A stretch of 64,000 nucleotides of DNA from Massilia sp. Root418. GTDB taxonomy: Bacteria; Pseudomonadota; Gammaproteobacteria; Burkholderiales; Burkholderiaceae_D. A model generated the notes under the pieces. The model saw only the letters and a program-made list of their open reading frames with translations, had not been told where the DNA came from and did no database searches. The position numbers and the translations under genes are program-made. Location of the stretch: NCBI RefSeq assembly GCF_001425265.1, contig NZ_LMEC01000024.1:1-64000 (forward strand). The letters are read 5' to 3'. Below, piece by piece: positions 55,764 to 64,000 of this stretch (the first letter of the stretch is position 1; each line of letters opens with the position of its first letter).

Positions 55764-55940
55764 AGGTTATCCTTAAAAAGTTGATGTCATTGGTTGATGA
55801 GCTAACCAACATTGATCGGGACTGCGAAAACAGCATAGCATAAAAATATCGGAAGTCTTGTTCTTTTGATTATATTTAATTTCCGTCAATAAAGTAATTT
55901 ATGCAAATATATTTCTTATGTTGCACAGCAATATTTCAGT
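55764..55940. other. AT-rich promoter region of the PEP-CTERM gene
   Basis: This region is AT-rich with no credible gene. It must hold the PEP-CTERM promoter on the minus strand; I cannot mark one firmly. The terminator of the pseudopilin operon lies at its right edge. Confidence 0.5.
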
Positions 55941-55977
55941 AAATAAAAAGCCCGGTTTGCGTGAGCATTCCGGGCTT
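55941..55977 (-). terminator. Intrinsic terminator of the secretion-like operon
   Basis: On the minus strand AAGCCCGG (complement of 55970-55977) pairs with CCGGGCTT (complement of 55949-55956) around a 13-base loop, then TTTTATTT. It lies just after the stop of the last pseudopilin gene. Confidence 0.82.
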
Positions 55978-55985
55978 GCTTATTA

Positions 55986-56762
55986 CTATTTTTGCGGTTC
56001 GGGCGGCGGGTCGGGATCGGGTTTCGCGTCGTCCGTCCTGGCCTCGTCGGCGGGCGGCTCGGGCCGCGTGGCCGGCTCGCCGGGCTCGGGCGAATCGGGC
56101 GGCTGCGGCGGCTGCGGCGGTTCGGCTGGCGGCTCGGCCGGCGGCGCCGGGGTGGCCGGCGGCATGCCGGTGGCCGGATCGGGCGCCGGCGTGGCGCCGG
56201 GCTGCGGCTGGCCCGCCTGCGGCTTGTTGGCCTGCACCTGCCCCGGGATGGGCGGCGCATCGCCGGCGCTGACGAATTTCCAGTCCGAGATGCGCTGCTT
56301 GCCGTCGAAGCCCTGGAAGCGGGCGGGGAAGTTGCCGATCTTGACAGGCTTGGCGGTGGACAAGCTGAACACCGCCACCACGCCGGTGCTGCCGGCCAGA
56401 TAAGTGATGCCCCACTCCGCCTTGCCGGTCATGGGGTCGACGAAGATTTTGCGCAGGTGGCGCCGCACGCCGGGAAAGCGCGGGTCCAGCAGCAGTTCCT
56501 TGAGCGACGGCGGCTGGGTCGGCTGGCCGGGCGGGGTCGCCTTGGCGTAGCTTTGCAGCGCATCGCTGAACTGGGCGCCGATGTTGAGCAGTTCACGCTC
56601 GGCGGCGCTGCGCTGCATGACCGCGCCCAGCTTGACGGACGTGGCGCCCACCAGGCCGATGATGGCCACCAGGATGATCAGGCTGATGTAGGTGAAGCCG
56701 GCCGCCCGGCGGGCGGCGGCGCCCGCGCTACCAGTCCGCGTAGGGCTTGCCATGGCGGTCAT
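55986..56762 (-). CDS. Pseudopilin-like protein with long proline-rich tail
   Basis: This 258-residue protein has the type IV pilin-like N-terminus AAGFTYISLIILVAIIGLVG: a Gly before the mature Phe, then a hydrophobic helix. The usual Glu5 is replaced by Ser (FTYISL). A globular domain runs to about residue 165 (GITYLAGSTGVVAVFSLSTA). The last 80 residues are almost wholly Pro/Glu/Ala/Gln, which is unusual for a pseudopilin. The start ATG has GGAG 9 bases upstream; it overlaps the previous gene by 35 bases. It may be a minor pseudopilin (GspH/I/J position) of the operon. Confidence 0.8.
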   Translation of the reverse strand: MTAMASPTRTGSAGAAARRAAGFTYISLIILVAIIGLVGATSVKLGAVMQRSAAERELLNIGAQFSDALQSYAKATPPGQPTQPPSLKELLLDPRFPGVRRHLRKIFVDPMTGKAEWGITYLAGSTGVVAVFSLSTAKPVKIGNFPARFQGFDGKQRISDWKFVSAGDAPPIPGQVQANKPQAGQPQPGATPAPDPATGMPPATPAPPAEPPAEPPQPPQPPDSPEPGEPATRPEPPADEARTDDAKPDPDPPPEPQK

Positions 56763-57102
56763 TGCCGGGCGCTCCGCTCTTCAGGTCGGCCACGCCGCCC
56801 TTGCCGTCTTCCGGCGGCACCAGGATCCAGGTGGTGCTGCTCTCGGTGATGGGGTCGATGGGCGCGGCGCGCAGGTATTTTTTCTCCACCAGCTGTTCCA
56901 GGGTGTCCGGGTAGCGGCCGGTGTCGCCGTAGTACTGGTCGATGGTGGCGCGGGTATTGCGCAGATTGTCGGCCAGGATGGTTTCCTTCGCGCTGTCGAC
57001 GCTAGGGAAATAGCGCGGCACCGCCAGCGTGAGCAGCAGCGCGATGATGCCCAGCACCACCAGCAGCTCGATCAGCGTGAAGCCCTTGTTGAATTTCCTC
57101 AT
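56728..57102 (-). CDS. GspG-like pseudopilin
   Basis: This 124-residue protein starts MRKFNKGFTLIELLVVLGII, a classical prepilin peptidase site (KG-FTLIE) with Glu5. The body contains RNTRATIDQYYGDTGRYPDT and the C-terminal DRHGKPYADW, resembling GspG or PilE-type major pseudopilins. The ATG at 57102 gives a short leader peptide; a GTG at 57111 would add three residues. It follows the other pseudopilin gene after 15 bases. Confidence 0.88.
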   Translation of the reverse strand: MRKFNKGFTLIELLVVLGIIALLLTLAVPRYFPSVDSAKETILADNLRNTRATIDQYYGDTGRYPDTLEQLVEKKYLRAAPIDPITESSTTWILVPPEDGKGGVADLKSGAPGNDRHGKPYADW

Positions 57103-57117
57103 GCTCAGCACTTCTTC

Positions 57118-57594
57118 TCACCACTTCTTATAAGGGACGCCGTTCAGGCCGGTCTTCTCGGACAGGGAGTAGACATCGTACACGTCCTCCCCTTCGCGCG
57201 GTTGGTCGGCATCGCTGGCGTAGCTGCGCTTGCCCCAGGTTTGCGCGTCGGAGGCGTCCGGCTCGGCGCTGAACGGGTCGCGCGGGATGCGGCGCAGGAA
57301 GTAGATCTTGCTGCGCTTGGGATTCTTCAGGTCTTGCACGCCTTCCACCAGCAACTCCAGGTTCTTGGGATAGCCGGTGCTGACGGTGCTCTTGGCAACG
57401 CGGCCGTCGTCGTAGGCCTGTTTATAGGCGTCGATGGCCTGGCGGATCTCGTGCAGCGAACGGCGCAGCTCCTGCTCGTTGCGGCGCTGGATGGTGACCT
57501 GGGCCACCGGCGCCACGAGCGTGCCCAGCAGGCCAAGGATGGCCAGCGTCACCAGCAGTTCGATCAGCGTGAAGCCGCGGCGCCGCAGGTTCAT
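57118..57594 (-). CDS. GspG-like pseudopilin
   Basis: This 158-residue protein starts MNLRRRGFTLIELLVTLAIL, with a prepilin peptidase site and Glu5. The body has SLHEIRQAIDAYKQAYDDGR, FLRRIPRDPFSAEPD and DVYDVYSLSEKTGLNGVPYK, close to GspG of type II secretion. It overlaps the secretin stop by 4 bases (ATGA). Along with the next gene it gives two GspG-like subunits in the same operon. Confidence 0.9.
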   Translation of the reverse strand: MNLRRRGFTLIELLVTLAILGLLGTLVAPVAQVTIQRRNEQELRRSLHEIRQAIDAYKQAYDDGRVAKSTVSTGYPKNLELLVEGVQDLKNPKRSKIYFLRRIPRDPFSAEPDASDAQTWGKRSYASDADQPREGEDVYDVYSLSEKTGLNGVPYKKW

Positions 57595-59642
57595 TTTGCG
57601 GGCGGCTGCGGCGGGGCCGGGATCGGCGGCGCCGGCTCGGGCTGGGCCACGCTGGTGGCGGGACCGGGCTGCGAGGTGGACAGCGGCACGCCGGCCGGGG
57701 CGGACGGCGGCGCGGCCGGCACCGCGTCGGCCGGCTGGCCGGGCGCGGGCACGGTCACGGGCTGGGCGCCCTGCCCCTGCGGCTGTCCCGGCGGCAGCTG
57801 CGGCGCGGAGGGGCGGACCGGCGCCGCCGGAACGCTGGGCGCGCCCAGCGGCAGCGCCACGGGGGTGCGCACGGCCGGGTCGGGACGGCGGCGGAAATTG
57901 CCCTCGGTGCCGGCCGAGAATTCGGCCGCGGACGCTTCCGGGCGCTGCACGTTGCGGATCAGGTGCGGCGTGATGGACAGCACGATTTCTGTCTTCTGCT
58001 TGTCGTCCGTGGTGCTGCCGAACAGGCGGCCCAGGATGGGCACGTCGCCGAACAGCGGCACCTTGCTGCCGTTGCTGCGGTCTTCATTGTTGATCAGTCC
58101 GGCCAGCACCTGGTTCTCGCCATCCTTCAGCTGCAGCATGGTGGTGGCCTGGCGCGTGCCGATCTGGTAGGCCTTGGTGCCGGACTTGGTCTCCACCTGG
58201 CTCACCAGGTTGCTCACTTCGAGGGCCACGCGGATCGCCACTTCGTTGTTCAGGTAGATGGTCGGTTCGGCGTTCAGCGTCAGGCCCACGTCCACGTAGC
58301 TGACCGATTCGCTGGCGAAGCCGCCCGTGCCCGGCGAGATGGTGGTGGTGATCACCGGCACCTTGTCGCCGATCAGGATCTTGGCCTTTTCCTTGTTGCG
58401 CACGCGGATGCGCGGATTGGCCAGCAGGTTGCTGTCGCCGTCGGTCTTGTTGACCTTGGCCGTCACATTGAGCGCGGACACGCCGATGCTGCGCTGGTTC
58501 AGGTGGTTCAGGTCGTTGACCGTGAGCACGGTGCCGCCGGACGAGATCAGCGGGCCGAACGTGACCGTGGTGGGCCACGCCACGCCCAGCTCCATCAGGC
58601 GCGTGCGCTTCACTTCCAGGATCTCCACTTCCAGCATCACTTCCGGCTCGGCCACGTCCTGCAGCGCCACCAGGCGCTCGGCCAGGCGGATCGCCTCGGC
58701 GTTGTCGCGCACGATCAGCAGGTTCAGTTTTTCATCCACCACCACGTCGCGCGACTTGAGGATGGTCTTGAGCGTATTGGCCACCGACTTGGCTTCCGCG
58801 TTGGCCAGGAAGAAAGTCTTGACCACCATCTCCTGGTATTCCTTGAGCTTGGCCGCCACGTTGGGGTAGATCAGGATGGTGTTGCCGTCCAGGACCTGCT
58901 GCTCCAGCTGGTTGGTCATCAGCAGATAGTAGACCGCCGCCTCCACGGTGCTGTTCTTCAGGAAGATGGACGCCTTCTGGTCGGTCTTCACGTCCTTGTC
59001 GAACACGAAGTTCAGGCCGGAGCGGCGCGCGATGATCTCGAACACCTGCTTGAGCGGCGCGTCGCGGAACTCGATGGTGATGGGCTGCTTGAAGGCTTTC
59101 GACAGCCCCGATTCCGCAGTTGGCTGGGCGCTCTTCTCGTTCACGTCGCGCAGCATCAGGCGCGCTGCTTCGTAGGACGGTTTTTCCGCCAGTACCGCGC
59201 CCAGTTTCTGCTTGGCGCCGTCGTAGTCCTTTTTCGCGGCCAGTTCGGCGGCCGAGGCCACCATTTTTTCCAGCCGCTCGGCCGATTCCACCGCGCGCAG
59301 GCCGGCGCGGGCGCGCTCGTTTACCGGGTCCATGGCCAGCACGCGCTGGTAGCCCTGCAGCGCAGGCGCGCGGCGCCCGTCGGCCAGGTCGCGGTCGGCC
59401 TGCTCCAGGTAGCGCACGGCGGCGCGGTCGCGCGTCAGCAGGTAGGCGGAGCGGAACTGCGCGTTGTTCGGGTCTTTGGAGATGGCTTCCTGGAACTTGG
59501 CCAGGCCCGCTTCGGGGTTGTTCTGCTCAACCAGCGTGCGGCCTTCGCGGTAGGCCATCTCGCCTGCGCAGCCGGCCAGGGCCAGCGCCACCAGCGCGGC
59601 CATGGCCGTGGTTTTGAACATGCGGTGTGGGATGCGGGCCAT
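57591..59642 (-). CDS. Secretin lipoprotein (GspD/PilQ superfamily)
   Basis: This 683-residue outer-membrane secretin has a lipoprotein signal with lipobox LAGC (Cys near residue 25). TPR-like helices occupy about 30-170 (ALQGYQRVLAMDPVNERARA). A secretin N0/STN-like region follows (ITIEFRDAPLKQVFEIIARR), then N1 and the secretin core (VPVITTTISPGTGGFASESV, then VGLTLNAEPTIY and KQKTEIVLSITPHLIR). A Pro-rich tail of about 90 residues ends the protein. The TPR-plus-secretin layout is seen in secretion-like systems outside classical GspD. It overlaps genes at both ends. Confidence 0.93.
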   Translation of the reverse strand: MARIPHRMFKTTAMAALVALALAGCAGEMAYREGRTLVEQNNPEAGLAKFQEAISKDPNNAQFRSAYLLTRDRAAVRYLEQADRDLADGRRAPALQGYQRVLAMDPVNERARAGLRAVESAERLEKMVASAAELAAKKDYDGAKQKLGAVLAEKPSYEAARLMLRDVNEKSAQPTAESGLSKAFKQPITIEFRDAPLKQVFEIIARRSGLNFVFDKDVKTDQKASIFLKNSTVEAAVYYLLMTNQLEQQVLDGNTILIYPNVAAKLKEYQEMVVKTFFLANAEAKSVANTLKTILKSRDVVVDEKLNLLIVRDNAEAIRLAERLVALQDVAEPEVMLEVEILEVKRTRLMELGVAWPTTVTFGPLISSGGTVLTVNDLNHLNQRSIGVSALNVTAKVNKTDGDSNLLANPRIRVRNKEKAKILIGDKVPVITTTISPGTGGFASESVSYVDVGLTLNAEPTIYLNNEVAIRVALEVSNLVSQVETKSGTKAYQIGTRQATTMLQLKDGENQVLAGLINNEDRSNGSKVPLFGDVPILGRLFGSTTDDKQKTEIVLSITPHLIRNVQRPEASAAEFSAGTEGNFRRRPDPAVRTPVALPLGAPSVPAAPVRPSAPQLPPGQPQGQGAQPVTVPAPGQPADAVPAAPPSAPAGVPLSTSQPGPATSVAQPEPAPPIPAPPQPPAK

Positions 59643-60214
59643 TAGTCGGGAACTCCAATATTGAGCTGCTGGGATTGATTCAGCGGCAGATAGGTAAGCT
59701 TCAGCGTGGGCGGCGCGACCGCGTCGACGCGGTAGACGCCGTCGATCACCGTTTGCGCGCGCACCACGTAGGTCTTGTCGGCGCGGGCCAGGAAGACTTC
59801 CCAGGCGCCGTCGCTGGCGGCCTTGCCGATGTAGGTGAACGGCAGCGGCGGCGCCTGCGGCGGCGGGGGCGGCGGCGGGGCTTGCGGCGGCGGGGGCGGC
59901 GGCGTCCAGTTCTGGCTGCCGAACACGCTTCCCGCTCCGCCGAAGCTGCCTTCGCCGGTTTCGCCTATCAGTTCGGCGCGCGGCAGCAGGCGCAGGACCT
60001 GCACCTGCTTGGCGCCGCCTGTGCCGGCGGACGGGGCCGGCGTCGGCGCGGGCGCAGCCGCCGGCGCCGGCCCGGCGGCCAAGGGGCGCGCGGCAGGCGC
60101 GCGGCGGTCCACCGCCTCGGCAAGCTCGCTGCCGGCCGGCGTCCTGTCGCCGAAAATCACCAGGCCGGCAGCGGCGACCAGCGCGGCGGCCATCAGCATG
60201 TGGCGCGGCGTCAT
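59642..60214 (-). CDS. Pro-rich inner-membrane protein in GspC/PilP position
   Basis: This 190-residue protein has one N-terminal hydrophobic segment (MLMAAALVAAAGLVIFGD), an Ala/Pro linker and two polyproline tracts around 105-125. A C-terminal domain of about 65 residues (PFTYIGKAASDGAWEVFLAR, then YRVDAVAPPTLKLTYLPL) resembles the beta domain of PilP or the HR domain of GspC, which links the inner-membrane platform to the secretin. Genes like this are sometimes named secretion system X translation initiation factor in databases; I recall that name but cannot check it. Overlaps link it to genes on both sides. Confidence 0.72.
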   Translation of the reverse strand: MTPRHMLMAAALVAAAGLVIFGDRTPAGSELAEAVDRRAPAARPLAAGPAPAAAPAPTPAPSAGTGGAKQVQVLRLLPRAELIGETGEGSFGGAGSVFGSQNWTPPPPPPQAPPPPPPPQAPPLPFTYIGKAASDGAWEVFLARADKTYVVRAQTVIDGVYRVDAVAPPTLKLTYLPLNQSQQLNIGVPD

Positions 60215-60804
60215 GGCTGCACCGGCATGGCGCCGTCCTTCAGGTACAGCGTGAACCGCAGGCGCGCTTCCACCTGCGCGTCGCCGATGTTCTCGCGGCG
60301 GAAGCCGATGTCGTCCAGCGCGGCAAACGGCAGCTCGCGCAAGGCGCCCAGGACGAATTGCCAGATGGCCTGGTAGCTGCCTTTCACCGGCAGCGTGATC
60401 TGGTACGTGGCGACGCGGCTGGCCTTGTCGTAGCCGGTTTTGTACTCGCCCTGCTGCAGGTTCAGGCCGGCCTTTGCGGCCAGGGCAAACAGGGCCTTGA
60501 CGTGCTGCTCGGCGTACTGCTTCTCGCCCAGCGTCTCCTGGAACAGCGCCAGGTTCTCATTGGCCGACGGCGGCGGCGCGGCCACCACCAGCGCGCTGGG
60601 CGCAGGCAGCGGACGGGCCAGCGCCTGCCGCTGCTCGGCGCGCTGCGGTATCAGCCAGGCCCACGCGGCGGCGCCGGCCACGCACAGCACGACCGCCGCG
60701 CAGGTGCCCGCGCCGGCACGCGCGGCGGCCAGGCGCGCGCGCAGCAGCAGGGCCGGCACGGACACGGGCTGCATGCGCAGCGGCTTGGCACGCGGCGCCG
60801 TCAT
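60211..60804 (-). CDS. PilO/GspM-like assembly protein
   Basis: This 197-residue bitopic inner-membrane protein has a single helix (AGTCAAVVLCVAGAAAWAWL), then a periplasmic region with QETLGEKQYAEQHVKALFAL and TYQITLPVKGSYQAIWQFVL, the ferredoxin-like pattern seen in PilO. The ATG at 60804 overlaps the PilN-like stop by 4 bases. Position after PilM- and PilN-like genes supports the assignment; sequence alone would be weaker. Confidence 0.78.
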   Translation of the reverse strand: MTAPRAKPLRMQPVSVPALLLRARLAAARAGAGTCAAVVLCVAGAAAWAWLIPQRAEQRQALARPLPAPSALVVAAPPPSANENLALFQETLGEKQYAEQHVKALFALAAKAGLNLQQGEYKTGYDKASRVATYQITLPVKGSYQAIWQFVLGALRELPFAALDDIGFRRENIGDAQVEARLRFTLYLKDGAMPVQP

Positions 60805-61394
60805 CGCGCGCCCCACGTTGCTTCAACCTGGAAGCGGATCGGGCGGTTCGGATCGGTGTCGCTGATTTCGTGCCGCGACAAGGCCGCGCCGGCGAAGAAT
60901 TCCTGCTGCTTGAGCTGTTCGATGTAGGCGATCATGTCGTCCGCGTTTTTGGCCTCGGCGCTGATCTTCAGCATCTGCTTGCCGGGGTCCGGTTCCAGCG
61001 CCAGCAGGGCGATGTTGGCCGGCGTGGCCGCCCCCACGGCTTCCTGCATGTCGCGCCACGGCAGGTTCAGCTGCAGCACGGCGGCGTTGATGGCTTTCGC
61101 CTGCGCTTCCGGGATCTGCACCTTGGCCGCCTGCAGCGCGGCGGCGCCCTGCGCACCCTGGCGCTGCTGGACCTGCTGCAGCTGCTGCTGTTGCAGCAGG
61201 CGCCGCTGCTGGCGGTCCTGTTCACGCAGCAGGGCCGCGCGGGCGCGCTGCTGCTGCACCATCTGGTAGCCGTACCAGCCGGCGCCGGCGCACAGCGCCA
61301 GTCCCAGCACGCAGCCAGCCAGCGCGGCCGGCTGCAGCCTGTACCAGGCGCGGCGCCAGCCCGGCGCGGCGAAATCGATGCGCATGGTCCTCAT
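60801..61394 (-). CDS. PilN/GspL-C-like assembly protein
   Basis: This 197-residue protein has a short cytoplasmic N-terminus (RIDFAAPGWRRAWYRLQ), one transmembrane helix (AALAGCVLGLALCAGAGWYG), a Gln-rich coiled coil (about 45-85), then a periplasmic domain ending FEAT-like RFQVEATWGAR. It matches PilN in order and layout. It overlaps both neighbours by 4 bases. The Gln-rich coiled coil (RRLLQQQQLQQVQQRQ) is distinctive. Confidence 0.78.
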   Translation of the reverse strand: MRTMRIDFAAPGWRRAWYRLQPAALAGCVLGLALCAGAGWYGYQMVQQQRARAALLREQDRQQRRLLQQQQLQQVQQRQGAQGAAALQAAKVQIPEAQAKAINAAVLQLNLPWRDMQEAVGAATPANIALLALEPDPGKQMLKISAEAKNADDMIAYIEQLKQQEFFAGAALSRHEISDTDPNRPIRFQVEATWGAR

Positions 61395-62231
61395 GCCGCC
61401 AACCCTCCGCGCGCCAGCACGCTGGCCAGCGACCATTTTTCTTCGCCCGGCAAGGCGGCGCCCAGCACGCTGCAGGAGATCTGGCCGGCCGTTGCGGCAG
61501 GCTTGGCCAGCGGCGCCGGCACCTGCCCGCACAGCTGCACCAGCTGCGGCGCGTCCAGGCCGGCCAGCAGCGCTTCGCGCTTCAGCGTCTGCGCCAACCA
61601 GTACTGGTCGGCCCCGCGCGGCAGCGGCAGCGCGCGGATCGCGTGCAGGCGCCCGCCGCCGATGATGGCCAGGGTCAGCAGATTGTCGTGCACCTGGCCG
61701 AACCAGGCGTCCGCCTTCAGCGCGCCCTGCCAGCGGTTCCACGCGGTGACGAAGTGCGGCTGCACTTCCACCACCGCCATGCCGTGGTCCGCGGCGCACT
61801 GCTCCAGCGTGGCCAGCAATGGCTGCGGCATGGCGGCGGCAAAGAATGGCTGCCTGGTGTCCCAGTCGGCGGTGATGTGCCAGCCGGAGGCCGGCTCGCC
61901 GTACAGGCTGTGGAAGCGCAGCGCGGCCGCCGCCTCCAGGTCGGCCATGCGCGCGGCCTGCGCCGGCGGCGTCACCTGCCACATGCGCGCCAGGTCGTCG
62001 GCCAGCACGAAGCTGGCGGGCCAGCCCTGCACGTCCTGCCCCGCCAGCAGCTCGCGCAGCGCCAGGCCGATGGCGTGGTGGGCGTGCAGCGCGCTCACGC
62101 CTTCCGGCGAGAACGGCTGCTCGGCCAGCAGCTCGGCCTTCGGACCGAACCAGCGGCTGACCTTCAGCAGGCTCACGGCAAAGCCCGACACGCCGATGCG
62201 CAGCGCCTGGCCGGGCAATCTGTTCAGCAGT

Positions 62232-62239
<8 letters not shown>
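61391..62239 (-). CDS. PilM/GspL-N-like cytoplasmic protein
   Basis: This 282-residue protein has no signal peptide or membrane segment. Its place between the ATPase and the PilN-like gene, and the actin-like fold hints (LRIGVSGFAVSLLKVSR near the start, TLAIIGGGRLHAIRALPLPR near 190), suggest the PilM or GspL cytoplasmic domain that recruits the ATPase. Divergence from standard PilM is large, so the call rests mainly on context. It overlaps the ATPase gene by 8 bases. Confidence 0.68.
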
Positions 62240-63934
<1,695 letters not shown>

Positions 63935-63938
<4 letters not shown>

Positions 63939-64000
63939 GACATGTCTCCAGCGAGGTCGAAAATAGGCATGTAGAGTAACACCACGATGGCGCCCACCAC
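63935..64000 (-). CDS. GspF/PilC-type platform protein, C-terminal end (partial)
   Basis: Only the last 21 codons are inside the window, reading VVGAIVVLLYMPIFDLAGDM and a final Ser. The hydrophobic helix followed by YMPIFDLA is the conserved C-terminus of GspF/PilC inner-membrane platform proteins. The stop overlaps the ATPase start. The gene continues past the right edge. Confidence 0.85.

Overview
The window is bacterial chromosome, high in GC and densely coding. It most resembles an Oxalobacteraceae genome (Massilia, Duganella, Janthinobacterium and relatives). The evidence is the betaproteobacterial start of a 16S rRNA gene on the minus strand at the left edge, the cys, prp and lpt gene arrangements, a PEP-CTERM protein, and families of short palindromic intergenic repeats. 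The genus is inferred from gene content and was not tested by any search.

Layout. Positions 1-363 hold the 5' end of an rRNA operon with its leader and promoter. 551-3612 holds a LytS/LytTR-type two-component pair and a separate soluble NarX-type kinase. 3661-6537 (minus) holds a porin, a methyltransferase and the sulfur regulator CysB. 6717-12813 is an assimilatory sulfate-reduction cluster (cysI, a DUF934 gene, cysH, cysD, cysN, cobA). 12994-20570 holds an M13 peptidase, an uncharacterised gene, an lptF-lptG-cbiX operon, pepA and a lipoprotein. 20651-25806 is accessory DNA: an AT-rich spacer, a frameshifted tail-fibre remnant, a 5'-truncated IS5-family transposase, a gene broken by two frameshifts, and AT-rich genes of unknown function. 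25807-32106 holds xthA, a five-PAS GGDEF-EAL protein and actP with its DUF485 partner. 32194-39994 is the 2-methylcitrate cycle (prpF, acnD, prpC, prpB) with divergent prpR and a clear sigma-54 promoter. 40056-50161 holds a small membrane protein, a tricorn-like protease, a tightly overlapping hydrolase / sensor kinase / LytTR regulator / hydrolase unit, and clpS-clpA. 50495-55763 holds a cold-shock gene, an orphan MqsA-like zinc protein, icd, rluE, rpsT, murJ and a PEP-CTERM protein. 55986-64000 (minus) is a compact operon for a type II secretion or type IV pilus-like machine, running off the right edge inside gspF.

How the parts work together. The sulfur block is coherent: CysDN make APS, CysH carries the Fe-S cysteine signature of APS reductases, CysI reduces sulfite, and CobA with CbiX (encoded elsewhere in the window) supplies steps toward the siroheme CysI needs. 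The prp block is a complete AcnD/PrpF-type methylcitrate module under sigma-54 activator control. The right-hand operon encodes an ATPase, a platform protein, PilM/N/O-like assembly proteins, a secretin lipoprotein and three pseudopilins. It sits beside a PEP-CTERM gene.

Most of the window is conserved chromosomal material. The least explained parts are the 20.6-25.8 kb accessory segment, the four-gene hydrolase/two-component unit at 44.1-47.5 kb, the secretion-like operon, and a dispersed repeat family with arms GGCGGGTTA and TAACCCGCC present at five loci.
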